Shown piece by piece: positions 42,707 to 51,155 of a stretch of DNA of 64,000 nt. Location of the stretch: NCBI GenBank assembly GCA_019634955.1, contig JAHCAK010000008.1:39058-103057 (forward strand), written 5' to 3'. This DNA comes from Burkholderiales bacterium. Lineage in GTDB: Bacteria > Pseudomonadota > Gammaproteobacteria > Burkholderiales > Usitatibacteraceae. Positions within the stretch are counted from its first letter, which is position 1, and each line of letters begins with the position of its first letter. A model generated the notes under the pieces. It was given only the letters and a program-made list of their open reading frames with translations. It ran no database searches and was not told the DNA's origin. Made by a program: the position numbers and the translations under genes.

Positions 42707-43639
42707 ATGGACATGACCCTGCCCCCGACCACCCCCCGCTACGCCAAGTGCATCGAGGTCTCCAAGCGCATCCGCTGGGAGATCGACCGCGACGTGATCC
42801 GCGGCCGCGCGTTCGACTACGAGAAGCCCTTCCTGCCCGACGGCCTGTCGATGGCGCCGCGGCTCGCCTTCCTCGCCGCCCCGGAGCGGCGCCTGTTCAG
42901 CCAGGTGCAGGGGCGCACCTACGCCAACATGTTCGGCCTCGTCGAGCGCTTCATCGGCGCCAAGATCCTCGAGGTGAGCCGCGACCACTGGATGGGCGAC
43001 CAGGTGGCGCTCGAGGCCCTCGTGCGCTTCACCGACGAGGAGCTCAAGCACCAGGAGCTCTTCCGCCGCATCGACGCGATGCTCGCCCCCGACATGCCGC
43101 CGACCTACGCCTTCGCCCCGCGGCCCAACGAGGTGGCGCAGGCGGTGCTCGGCGCCTCGACCTGGGCCGTGCTCGCCCTCACCTGCCACATCGAGCTCTT
43201 CACGCAGGCGCACTACCGCTCGAGCATCGAGCCCGCGCAGGCCATCGACCCGCTGTGGAAGGACGTGTTCCTGTTCCACTGGAAGGAGGAGTCGCAGCAC
43301 GCGATCCTCGACGAGCTGGAGTGGGTGCGCGAGGACGGCAAGCTCTCCGCGAAGGAGCGCGACCGCGCGGTCGACGACCTGATCGGGCTCGTGGGCGCGG
43401 TCGACGGCATCCTGCAGTCGCAGGCGAGGTCGGACGCGGACTGCTTCACCGGCGCGCTGCTGCGCGACCTCACGGCCGACGAGCGCGCCGCCGTGCACGC
43501 GACGATGCTCGCCGCCTACCGGCACCAGTACATCGCCTCGGGCGTGAAGGACGAGCGGTTCCTGAAGATCCTCGGCGGGATGGTCACGAAGGCGCAGATG
43601 CAGCGCATCGGCGAGGCGCTGGCGCCGATCGTCGGCTGA
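42707..43639 (+). CDS. Ferritin-like diiron protein of unknown function
   Basis: A 310-residue helical protein with ferritin-like metal motifs. Candidate ligands are Glu80, Glu112-x-x-His115 in EELKHQELFRR, and the later HIELFTQAHY and KEESQHAILDE motifs (Glu-x-x-His). This pattern fits a diiron carboxylate centre as in AurF-like oxygenases or rubrerythrin relatives. No signal peptide. AAAGGAG precedes ATG 42707. Coupling to a DUF2917 gene is the only clue to its role. Confidence 0.7.
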   Translation: MDMTLPPTTPRYAKCIEVSKRIRWEIDRDVIRGRAFDYEKPFLPDGLSMAPRLAFLAAPERRLFSQVQGRTYANMFGLVERFIGAKILEVSRDHWMGDQVALEALVRFTDEELKHQELFRRIDAMLAPDMPPTYAFAPRPNEVAQAVLGASTWAVLALTCHIELFTQAHYRSSIEPAQAIDPLWKDVFLFHWKEESQHAILDELEWVREDGKLSAKERDRAVDDLIGLVGAVDGILQSQARSDADCFTGALLRDLTADERAAVHATMLAAYRHQYIASGVKDERFLKILGGMVTKAQMQRIGEALAPIVG

Positions 43640-43654
43640 GGGCCTGCCGCTGCC

Positions 43655-44086
43655 TCACCCGCGGCGCGAGGCGCCCCGCCTGGCGCCGCGCGCCGAGAGC
43701 GCGAGGAGGAACAGCGCGCCGGTGAATGTGCGAAGCAGGGACGGGTCCTCCGCGGTGAGCGCCTGCGCGAGGCTGTCGAACACCTCGGGGCTCGCTTCCC
43801 AGGCGTAGCGCGCGAGCGCGAGCACCTGGCCCTCCGTGAGGCGGCGGACGTCCTCGAACGACACCCTGATCGCGTCCGTGGTCGACTGGAACAGGAAGCG
43901 GGCGAACCGGCCGTCGGCCAGCGCGGCCAGCGCGAGCGGCCCCGCCACGCCGATGAGCGAGGCGACGATCCTGCGCCTGGCAGCCAGCGGCGACTCCGAG
44001 AAAAGGCGCGCCATGAGGGAGGGCACCGGCGATTCCGCCAGCTCGCCCTGCGCGGCAACGGCCACGCCCTGCTTGCGCTTCTCCAT
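43655..44086 (-). CDS. Hypothetical protein
   Basis: A 143-residue, mostly helical protein with a hydrophobic central stretch (IVASLIGVAGPLALAALAD) and another near the C-terminus (TGALFLLALSARG), ending in an Arg-rich tail. No family recognised. The plausible initiation codon is ATG 44086. It converges on the ferritin-like gene (15 bp between stops) and is 85 bp upstream of the lrgB stop on the same strand. The repeated Leu/Ala spacing suggests association with membrane, but two full crossings are uncertain. Confidence 0.5.
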   Translation of the reverse strand: MEKRKQGVAVAAQGELAESPVPSLMARLFSESPLAARRRIVASLIGVAGPLALAALADGRFARFLFQSTTDAIRVSFEDVRRLTEGQVLALARYAWEASPEVFDSLAQALTAEDPSLLRTFTGALFLLALSARGARRGASRRG

Positions 44087-44170
44087 GGTCGCGCCCCTGT
44101 CCGAAGTGATGGCGGTTGGAGCGGGACGCTCCGGGGAAGTTCACCGCCTTCGCCTGTCGTTCCGGGGCGA

Positions 44171-44899
44171 CTACGCCAGGAACCGCACGGCCAGCGGGAT
44201 CAGCACCGCCCCCAGCACGCCGTGCAGCCCCATCCCGAGGCTCGCGTAGGTGCCGGCCTCGGGATGCACGCTGAAGGCGCGCGAGGTGCCGATGCCGTGG
44301 GCCGCCACGCCCACCGCGAAGCCGCGCTGCCACCACGACTTCATGCCGATCGCGTCCATCACGAAGCGCACGAGGATCGCGCCCAGTATCCCGGTGGTCA
44401 CCGCGAACACCGCCGTGAGCGTGGGCGAGACGCTCACGCGCTCCGCGATCCCCATGGCGATGGGCGCCGTCACCGACTTCGCGTAGAAGCCGCCGATGAT
44501 GGCGGCGTCCGCCCCCATCAGCTTCGCGATGCCCACGGCGGAGGCGATCGAGGTCGCCCCGCCGGCGAGCAGCGCCGCGAGCAGGGGAACGATGCGGCCG
44601 CGCAGCGCCTCCAGCCCTTTGTAGATGGGCACCGCGAGCGCGACCGTCGCGGTCCCCAGGAGGAAGTGCACGAACTGCGCGCCCTCGAAGTACTTCGCGT
44701 AGGGCATGTCGATCGCGGTGATCACCGCGGCCACGAGCGCGATGGCGATGGCCACGGGATTGGCCAGCGGGTTGCGGTCGAATCGCTCGTAGGCCATCAC
44801 CCCGGCCTGGTACGCCGCGAGCGTGAGGATGAGCGCGAGGAGCGGGCTTCCCGAGAGGTAGACCCAGATCTCGTGGATCGCCGGAAGCTGCGGGGTCAC
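44171..44899 (-). CDS. lrgB: LrgB/CidB-family membrane protein
   Basis: A 242-residue protein with about seven membrane segments and the family signatures LLGTATVALAVPIY, the GFYAKSVTAPIAMGIAE segment, and GIGTSRAF. LrgB pairs with LrgA in a holin-like system implicated in murein hydrolase control and, in plants and some bacteria, in glycolate or pyruvate transport. GTG 44899 overlaps the lrgA stop (GTGA). In this setting, before sugar-acid genes, carboxylate transport is an attractive alternative. Confidence 0.88.
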   Translation of the reverse strand: MTPQLPAIHEIWVYLSGSPLLALILTLAAYQAGVMAYERFDRNPLANPVAIAIALVAAVITAIDMPYAKYFEGAQFVHFLLGTATVALAVPIYKGLEALRGRIVPLLAALLAGGATSIASAVGIAKLMGADAAIIGGFYAKSVTAPIAMGIAERVSVSPTLTAVFAVTTGILGAILVRFVMDAIGMKSWWQRGFAVGVAAHGIGTSRAFSVHPEAGTYASLGMGLHGVLGAVLIPLAVRFLA

Positions 44900-45240
44900 G
44901 GCGGGTCTTCCTTCGCCAGCGCGCGCACGACCAGCGCCGTCACCGCCATCGTCGCCACCACGCTCGCGACGAGCGCCACGGCGACGGCCAGCGCGTGGTC
45001 GCGGATGTGCGGCCAGAACATCACCACGCCCACCGCGGCGGGCACGAAGAGCAGGCCCAGGTGCTGGCTGAAGGCCGTGGCCACGAGGTCCACGGAAGCG
45101 GGGACGCTGCCGCGGATGCGCAGCCACGCGAGGAGCATCACGAGCCCGATCACCGGGCCCGGGATGAGGGGCAGGAAGAACTTCGCGACGAGTTCCCCGA
45201 GCCCCTGGAAGAGGAGGATCTGGACCAGGCCCGCGATCAT
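44896..45240 (-). CDS. lrgA: LrgA/CidA-family holin-like protein
   Basis: A 114-residue protein with four predicted membrane helices and the family motifs LIPGPVIGLVMLL and LGLLFVPAAVGVV. It is the partner of LrgB. The start at ATG 45240 is 19 bp downstream of the RraA-like stop, making a likely operon of DapA-like, RraA-like, lrgA and lrgB. Confidence 0.88.
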   Translation of the reverse strand: MIAGLVQILLFQGLGELVAKFFLPLIPGPVIGLVMLLAWLRIRGSVPASVDLVATAFSQHLGLLFVPAAVGVVMFWPHIRDHALAVAVALVASVVATMAVTALVVRALAKEDPP

Positions 45241-45259
45241 CGGATCCTGTCCGGCGCCC

Positions 45260-45961
45260 TCAGCCCTTCTTCGAGGCCTCGTAGCGGGCCTTGTTCTCGG
45301 CGTTCGGGGGGTACAGGCCCGGCAGGCTCGCGCCCTTTTCCACCTCGGCCATGATCCAGCCCTCGAGGCGCTCCTGCTCCGGCGCCGTGGCGACCACCTC
45401 CGCGACGAAGGCCTGCGGGATGAGCACGGCGCCGTCGTCGTCCACGACGACCACGTCGTCCGGGAAGACCGCGACGCCGCCGCAGCCGATGGGCTCGCCC
45501 CAGTTCACGAAGGTGAGGCCCGCTACCGAGGGCGGCGCGGCGGCCCCCTGGCACCACACGGGCAGGCCCGTGGCCCGGACGCCCGCGACGTCGCGCAGGA
45601 CGCCGTCGGTGACGAGCGCCGCGACGCCGCGCTTCCGCATGCGCGCGCAGAGGATGTCGCCGAAGATGCCGGCGTCGGCGACGCCCATCGCGTCGGCCAC
45701 GCAGATGCAGCCCTCGGGCATGGCCTCGATGGCCGCCCGGGTCGAGATGGGCTTGGACCACGATTCGGGCGTGGCGAGGTCCTCCCGCGCCGGCACGAAC
45801 CGCAGCGTGAAGGCCGGCCCCACGAGGCGCGGCTGCCCGGGCTCGAGCGGCCGCGTGCCGCGCATCCAGACATTGCGCAGCCCCTTCTTGAGGAGCAGCG
45901 TGGTGATCGTCGCGGTGGTGACCTGCGACAGCGTGGAAATCACTTTCGGGTCGAGTGCCAT
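45260..45961 (-). CDS. RraA-family protein (aldolase/decarboxylase-like), copy 1
   Basis: A 233-residue protein of the RraA/HMG-aldolase family. The metal site region is GDILCARMRKRGVAALVTDGVLRDV (with the Arg-Asp pair) and the FPDDVVVVDDDGAVLIP segment is typical. True RraA inhibits RNase E; the C-terminal extension and the sugar-acid neighbours favour a catabolic lyase or decarboxylase acting on a 2-oxo acid. ATG 45961 overlaps the stop of the DapA-like gene by one base. A second family member is at 49423. Confidence 0.82.
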   Translation of the reverse strand: MALDPKVISTLSQVTTATITTLLLKKGLRNVWMRGTRPLEPGQPRLVGPAFTLRFVPAREDLATPESWSKPISTRAAIEAMPEGCICVADAMGVADAGIFGDILCARMRKRGVAALVTDGVLRDVAGVRATGLPVWCQGAAAPPSVAGLTFVNWGEPIGCGGVAVFPDDVVVVDDDGAVLIPQAFVAEVVATAPEQERLEGWIMAEVEKGASLPGLYPPNAENKARYEASKKG

Positions 45962-46905
45962 CAGCCGAGCTCCGTGAGCCTGCGTTCCTGCCGTGCGATG
46001 AGGCGGTCGATGTCCGCGATGTCGGCTGCCGAAAGCCTCGGGCCGGGCTTGCGGATGGCCATCGAGGCGATGGCGCCGCGCTTGAGGAGGAGGTACTTGC
46101 GCACCGCGAGGCCAAGGGCGGACTGCTGCTCGTAGCGCGCGAGCGGCAGGTAGGCGTCGAAGAGGTCGTGCGCGCGCTCCACGTCGCCGGCGGCGTGCGC
46201 GGCCACCACGCCCACCATCATCTCGGGATAGCTGAAGCCGGTCATGGCCCCGTCCGCCCCGCGAGAGAGCTCCTCGGGCAGGAAGAGCCCGCCGCCATTG
46301 CCGGCGAGGATGGACACGCGGCGGATCTCGCCCTTGCCGCCCGCGGCGCGGATCGCCGAGAGCTTGGCGAGGCCGGGGCCGGGCCAGTCCTCGTGCTTGA
46401 GCATCACGGCCGTCGGTATCGCCTGGAAGATGCGCTTGAGCACCGGCACCGGGAGCTGCACGCCGTTGTAGGCGAGCGGATGGTCCTGCACGCAGAAGGG
46501 CGTGCCGGGCCCGAGCGTCTCCGCGGCCATCTCGAAGTAGGCGAAGGCCTGGTCGTCGGTCCGCACCTGCGCGCCGGGTCCCACCATCACGCCGGCGGCG
46601 CCGAGGTCCATGACGGACTTCGCGAGCTCGCCCATCGCGGCGAAGCCCGGCGAGGAGACGCCCACGACCACCGGCACGCGGCCGCCCACGCGCGCGAGCA
46701 CGCGCTTCACGTAGGTGCGCGACTCCTCCGCGGTGAGCTTGGGGGCCTCTCCCATCACGCCCAGCACGGTGAGGCCGGTGACGCCGCAGCCGAGGTAGAA
46801 GTCGGTCAGCCGGTCGAGGCTGTCCAGGTCCAGCGCGCCATCGTCGCGGAACGGCGTGACGGTGATGAGGTAGACGCCCTTTGCGCCTTCGTCGAGCTTC
46901 GGCAT
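45961..46905 (-). CDS. Dihydrodipicolinate-synthase-family lyase/dehydratase
   Basis: A 314-residue TIM-barrel class I aldolase. LITVTPFRDDGALD at the start, GVTGLTVLGVMGEAPKLT, VVVGVSSP, and the Schiff-base lysine in AVMLKHEDWPG (about residue 170) define the family. True DapA is less likely; the IlvD/Edd dehydratase opposite and the RraA-like neighbour suggest 2-keto-3-deoxy-sugar-acid dehydration or cleavage. ATG 46905. Fifty-two bp separate it from the divergent dehydratase, so a shared control region is probable. Confidence 0.88.
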   Translation of the reverse strand: MPKLDEGAKGVYLITVTPFRDDGALDLDSLDRLTDFYLGCGVTGLTVLGVMGEAPKLTAEESRTYVKRVLARVGGRVPVVVGVSSPGFAAMGELAKSVMDLGAAGVMVGPGAQVRTDDQAFAYFEMAAETLGPGTPFCVQDHPLAYNGVQLPVPVLKRIFQAIPTAVMLKHEDWPGPGLAKLSAIRAAGGKGEIRRVSILAGNGGGLFLPEELSRGADGAMTGFSYPEMMVGVVAAHAAGDVERAHDLFDAYLPLARYEQQSALGLAVRKYLLLKRGAIASMAIRKPGPRLSAADIADIDRLIARQERRLTELG

Positions 46906-46957
46906 GGGGATTTCGGGTAGGCTTTTCCTTCCCCGCATTCTATCCGCCCCCAAGCGC

Positions 46958-48691
46958 ATGTCGCACGACTCCCGATCGAAGGACTCCGAACTCCCGCCCG
47001 GCGAGGGCTTGCGCCGCGGCCTCACGAGCTACGGCGACACGGATTTCTCCCTCTTCCTGCGCACGGCCTTCATCAAGGGCGCGGGCTACACGGGGGACGC
47101 CCTCTCGCGGCCCGTGATCGGGATCGCCGCGACCGGCAGCGGCTTCAACCCCTGCCACGGCAACATGCCGCAGCTCCTCGAGGCGGTGCGCCGCGGCGTG
47201 ATGCTCTCCGGGGGCCTTCCGGTCGAGTTCCCGACCATCTCCATCCACGAGAGCTTCGCGCACCCCACGAGCATGTTCCTGAGGAACCTCATGTCGATGG
47301 ACACCGAGGAGATGATCCGCGCCCAGCCCATGGACGCGGTGGTGCTCGTCGGCGGGTGCGACAAGACGGTTCCCGCGCAGCTCATGGGCGCGGCCTCCGC
47401 CGGCGTTCCCGCGATCCAGCTCGTCACCGGCTCGATGCTCACCGGCTCGCACGACGGCACGCGCGTGGGCGCCTGCACCGACTGCCGGCGCTACTGGGCG
47501 CGCTACCGGGCCGGCGAGATCGACGAGGCGGAGATCGGCCGCGTCAACGACCAGCTCGTCGCGAGCGTGGGCACCTGCTCCGTCATGGGCACCGCGAGCA
47601 CCATGGCCTGCGTCGCCGAGGCGCTGGGCATGGCACTGCCGGGCAGCGCCTCGCCGCCGGCCGTCACCGCCGACCGGATGCGCGTCGCGGAGCGCTCGGG
47701 CGCCACGGCCGTGGCGCTGGCGAGGAGCCGCCTCGCGCCCGCCGGCATCGTCACCGCGAAGTCGGTGGAGAACGCGCTGCGCGTGCTGCTCGCGATCGGC
47801 GGCTCGACCAACGGTATCGTGCACCTCACGGCCATCGCCGGGCGCCTGGGCATCCCGGTCGACCTCGCGCGACTGGACGAGCTGGGCCGCGAGACGCCCG
47901 TGCTCGTCGACCTGAAGCCCTCCGGCCAGGGCTACATGGAGGACTTCCACCACGCCGGCGGCGTGCCGGCGCTGCTGCGCGAGCTGAAGCCCCTGCTGCA
48001 CCTGGACGCGATGACGGTCACCGGCCGCACTCTCGGCGAGGAGATCGAGGCCTCCGGACCCGGCTTCCCGCAGCAGGCGATCCGCCCGCTCGCGAACCCG
48101 GTCTTCGCGCAAGGCGGCATCGCCGTGCTGCGCGGCAACCTCGCGCCGGGCGGGGCCATCATCAAGCAGTCGGCGGCCGACGCGAAGCTCATGCGCCACG
48201 AGGGGCGCGCCGTCGTCTTCGAGAACGCCGCCGACCTCGCCGCGCGGATCGACCGCGACGACCTCGACGTGGCCGCGGACGACATCCTCGTGCTCAAGAA
48301 CATCGGCCCAAAGGGCGCGCCGGGCATGCCGGAAGCCGGTTACCTGCCCATCCCGAAGAAGCTCGCGCGCGCGGGCGTGAAGGACATGGTGCGCATCTCC
48401 GACGGGCGCATGAGCGGCACGGCGGCCGGCACCATCGTGCTGCACGCGACCCCCGAGGCGGCGCTGGGCGGGCCGCTCGCGTGGGTGCGGACCGGCGACC
48501 GCATCCGGCTGGACGTGCCCGCGCGCGCGCTCGTGCTGATGGTGGGCGAGGATGAGCTCGCGCGCCGGCGCGCCGAGCACCCCGTGACGCCGCCCACCGC
48601 GGAGCGCGGCTACCTCAAGCTCTTCCTGGACACCGTGACGCAGGCCGACCAGGGCGTGGACTTCGATTTCCTGCGCGCGGCGGGCCGGTAG
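46958..48691 (+). CDS. IlvD/Edd-family dehydratase (sugar-acid or dihydroxy-acid dehydratase)
   Basis: A 577-residue iron-sulfur dehydratase. Cluster and metal residues are visible in VGGCDKTVPAQLMG (Cys134), GACTDCRRYW, and VGTCSVMGTASTMACVAEAL (Cys207); DGRMSGTAAGTIVLH is the C-terminal active-site segment. The family includes dihydroxy-acid dehydratase, phosphogluconate dehydratase and L-arabonate/D-xylonate dehydratases. Opposition to a DapA-like lyase points to an oxidative pentose or related sugar-acid route rather than branched-chain amino acid synthesis. ATG 46958. Confidence 0.88.
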   Translation: MSHDSRSKDSELPPGEGLRRGLTSYGDTDFSLFLRTAFIKGAGYTGDALSRPVIGIAATGSGFNPCHGNMPQLLEAVRRGVMLSGGLPVEFPTISIHESFAHPTSMFLRNLMSMDTEEMIRAQPMDAVVLVGGCDKTVPAQLMGAASAGVPAIQLVTGSMLTGSHDGTRVGACTDCRRYWARYRAGEIDEAEIGRVNDQLVASVGTCSVMGTASTMACVAEALGMALPGSASPPAVTADRMRVAERSGATAVALARSRLAPAGIVTAKSVENALRVLLAIGGSTNGIVHLTAIAGRLGIPVDLARLDELGRETPVLVDLKPSGQGYMEDFHHAGGVPALLRELKPLLHLDAMTVTGRTLGEEIEASGPGFPQQAIRPLANPVFAQGGIAVLRGNLAPGGAIIKQSAADAKLMRHEGRAVVFENAADLAARIDRDDLDVAADDILVLKNIGPKGAPGMPEAGYLPIPKKLARAGVKDMVRISDGRMSGTAAGTIVLHATPEAALGGPLAWVRTGDRIRLDVPARALVLMVGEDELARRRAEHPVTPPTAERGYLKLFLDTVTQADQGVDFDFLRAAGR

Positions 48692-48700
48692 CGCGGGCGA

Positions 48701-49423
48701 TCAGGCGCCGGGCTTCGTCCAGCCGCGCAGCCCTGCGCGCGCGGCGGCGCGCTCGACCAGGCCCCCGGCCGCGGCCGATTCGGCGAACGCGAGGAGCAGG
48801 GGAAGCGCCGCCCCGCGGCCCTTCGGGATCCCGAGCGCGAGGCTCTCCAGGCCCCAGCGCCCCGCGAGCACGCGCGAGCCCGCCAGCCCGTCGGCCATCT
48901 CGAAGAGGATCGCCTTGTTGGTCGCGAATGCCTGCAGCTCGCCGCGCGCGAGCCACTGGCCGGCCGCCTCCAGCGAGACCACCGGCACGACCGCGGCCTG
49001 TCGCAGCTCGCGCGAGAGGACGCCCTCGGAGGTGCTGCCCGCGCTCACCCCCACGCGCACGCCGGGCGCATCCACTGCCTCGGCGTCCGCGATCGGCGAT
49101 CCAGCCGGAACGAGGTAGCCCAGCTCGATCGCGAGCAACGCGGGCGTGAAGTCGAGGTCCTTCGCCCGCGCGGGCGTCGCGTTGGTGAAGGCGAGGTCGA
49201 CGCGGCCGGCCTTCGCGGCCTCCAGGACCTCCGCCGGGCGCGAGAACACCACCGGATCGAAGGCGACGCCCACGTGCCCCGCCAGCGCGAGGCCGAGATC
49301 GTGGCCGACGCCCTTTGCCTCCCCCGTCCCCGCATCGGCGACGAGGGAGGTCGGGCTCCCGGCATAGAGCCCCATGCGCAGCGCCCCGGCGGGCGCGAGG
49401 GCCTGCCGCGCCCGCGCATCCAT
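48701..49423 (-). CDS. Solute-binding protein family 3-like, no signal peptide
   Basis: A 240-residue protein with the periplasmic binding fold of amino-acid-type ABC receptors: LRMGLYAGSPTSLVAD, GVGHDLGLALA, RVDLAFTNATPARAKDLDFTPA and GVRVGVSAGSTSEGVL. No signal peptide is apparent even from the alternative GTG 49426, and permease or ATPase genes are absent. It may be cytoplasmic or a degraded receptor. ATG 49423 overlaps the stop of the RraA-like gene (TGATG), so it is the last gene of the ligJ operon. Confidence 0.75.
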   Translation of the reverse strand: MDARARQALAPAGALRMGLYAGSPTSLVADAGTGEAKGVGHDLGLALAGHVGVAFDPVVFSRPAEVLEAAKAGRVDLAFTNATPARAKDLDFTPALLAIELGYLVPAGSPIADAEAVDAPGVRVGVSAGSTSEGVLSRELRQAAVVPVVSLEAAGQWLARGELQAFATNKAILFEMADGLAGSRVLAGRWGLESLALGIPKGRGAALPLLLAFAESAAAGGLVERAAARAGLRGWTKPGA

Positions 49424-50091
49424 CACGGCATCTCGCAGCCGCGCGCCCTGAGCGCCTCGTCGACCCAGCGGCGATCCCAGGTGCCGGCCTTGATGGCCTG
49501 CATCGCGGCCGCTTCCTTCCGGTGCTGCGCCTCCGCGGCCGCGATGACCTGCTCCGCGTCGGCCTGCGGGATCGCCACCACGCCGTCGTGGTCGCCCGCG
49601 ACGAGGTCGCCGGGGTTCACGACCATGCCGCCCACGGCCACCGTGACGTTGATCTCGCCGGGGCCGTCCTTCCACGGGCCGCGGTGCGTGACGCCCGCCG
49701 CGTACACGGGGAAATCGCCCTCGGCCAGCGCCTCGGAGTCGCGGATGGCGCCGTCGATCACGAAGCCCGCCACGCCGCGCTTCTCCGCCCAGCCGGCCAT
49801 CAGCTCGCCGATGATCGCGTTCTCGAGCGCGCCGCCGGCATCGACGACGATCACGTCCCCCGGCTCGGCCATCTCGATCGCCTTGTGCACCATCAGGTTG
49901 TCGCCCGGGCGCGTGCGCACCGTGAAGGCGGTGCCGGCCATGCGGCCGGAGCGGTGCATCGGCTCGAGGTTCGTGCCGAAGCCGCGCTGCAGGTTGTCGC
50001 TCACGTTGGAGACGGGAAGCGCCCGCAGCCGCTCGAGCAGCTTCGGGTCGGTGCGCTTCGGGCTGGGGAGGATGCGGAATCCGATGGGCAT
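49423..50091 (-). CDS. RraA/LigK-like 4-carboxy-4-hydroxy-2-oxoadipate aldolase, copy 2
   Basis: A 222-residue RraA-fold protein: VSNVSDNLQRGFG, GDVIVVDAGGALENAIIGELMAGWAEKRGVAGFVIDGAIRDS with the Arg-Asp metal and substrate site, and GDLVAGDHDGVVAIP. HMG/CHA aldolases of this fold cleave 4-carboxy-4-hydroxy-2-oxoadipate to pyruvate and oxaloacetate. Since ligJ is in the same operon, this assignment is favoured over an RNase E regulator. Neighbouring Bug receptor ends 38 bp upstream. ATG 50091. Confidence 0.83.
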   Translation of the reverse strand: MPIGFRILPSPKRTDPKLLERLRALPVSNVSDNLQRGFGTNLEPMHRSGRMAGTAFTVRTRPGDNLMVHKAIEMAEPGDVIVVDAGGALENAIIGELMAGWAEKRGVAGFVIDGAIRDSEALAEGDFPVYAAGVTHRGPWKDGPGEINVTVAVGGMVVNPGDLVAGDHDGVVAIPQADAEQVIAAAEAQHRKEAAAMQAIKAGTWDRRWVDEALRARGCEMP

Positions 50092-50128
50092 GCGACGGCT
50101 CCTGTCTGCGCCGGGGAGGCGGGTCCCT

Positions 50129-51118
50129 TCAGTTCGCCTTGATGCCGGCCTCGCGCACGAGCTTCGCGTAGCGCTCGTGCTCGGCCCGCACCAGCGCGGC
50201 CAGCTCCTGCGGCGTGGAGGGCGAGACCTCGGCGCCCAGGTTGGCCAGCCGCTCCTTCACCTCGGGATCGGCCAGCGCCTTGTGGATCTCGGCCTTCAGC
50301 CTCTCGACGATCGCGGGCGGCGTCGCCTTCGGCGCGATGAACGCGTGCCACACGTTGGCCTCGAAGCCCGGGTAGCCGGATTCCGCGATGGTCGGCACGT
50401 CGGGCATCGTGGCCACGCGCTGCGCGCTCAGCGCGGCGAGCACCTTGAGCTTGCCGTCCTTCCACAGCGGCTGGACCTCCACCGCGTTCACCGCCACCAG
50501 CGGCAGCTGGCCCCCGAGGACGTCGGCGATCGCGGGCTTGCCGCCCTTGTAGGGGATGTGCGAGAGCTGGATGCCGGCGCCACGGGCGAAGAGCTCCACC
50601 GCGAGGTGCGGCGTCGAGCCGTTGCCGGGCGAGCCGTAGTTGAGGCTTCCCGGCTTCGCCTTCGAGAGCTCGACCAGCTTCGCGAGCGAGGAGACTTCCG
50701 ACTTCGGGTTGGCCGCGATCACCACCGGCAGGCGCGCGACCAACGTGATGGGCGTCACGTCCGCGTTGGGGTCGAACGGCTGCTGCGTGTAGAGGAGCGG
50801 GTTGGCGGTGAGGCCGTTGGCCACCAGCATCACCGTGTACCCGTCGGGCGGGCTGTCGATCAACTGCCGGATGGCGATGTTGCTCGCGGCCCCGGGCTTG
50901 TTCTCGATCACCACCGCCTGCCCGAGGCCCGGGGCCATCTTCTGGCCGACGGTGCGCGCGACGATGTCCATGGCGCCACCGGGGGCGAAGCCCACGAGGA
51001 TCCTCAGGGTCTTCGCGGGGTAGGCCTGGGCCAGCGCCGCGGGTGCGGCGCCGAGGCCGAGGATCGCGGCCGCGCACAGCACCGCGGCGCGCACGATCGA
51101 GCAGGTGCGGGAAGTCAT
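50129..51118 (-). CDS. Bug-family periplasmic binding protein, ligJ operon
   Basis: A 329-residue receptor with a signal peptide (ending GAAPAALAQ) and the Bug pattern YPAKTLRILVGFAPGGAMDIVAR, VIENKPGAASNIA, YGSPGNGSTPHLAVELF, IPYKGGKPA and MPDVPTIAESGYPGFEA. GGAGG lies upstream of ATG 51118. Bug proteins bind aromatic or other carboxylates; placement between ligJ and a LigK-like gene suggests an aromatic acid or a ring-cleavage product as ligand. No TctA/TctB partner is nearby. Confidence 0.9.
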   Translation of the reverse strand: MTSRTCSIVRAAVLCAAAILGLGAAPAALAQAYPAKTLRILVGFAPGGAMDIVARTVGQKMAPGLGQAVVIENKPGAASNIAIRQLIDSPPDGYTVMLVANGLTANPLLYTQQPFDPNADVTPITLVARLPVVIAANPKSEVSSLAKLVELSKAKPGSLNYGSPGNGSTPHLAVELFARGAGIQLSHIPYKGGKPAIADVLGGQLPLVAVNAVEVQPLWKDGKLKVLAALSAQRVATMPDVPTIAESGYPGFEANVWHAFIAPKATPPAIVERLKAEIHKALADPEVKERLANLGAEVSPSTPQELAALVRAEHERYAKLVREAGIKAN

Positions 51119-51155
51119 GTCGGTTTCCTCCGGGGGTTGTTCGCGGCTTTCGGGG

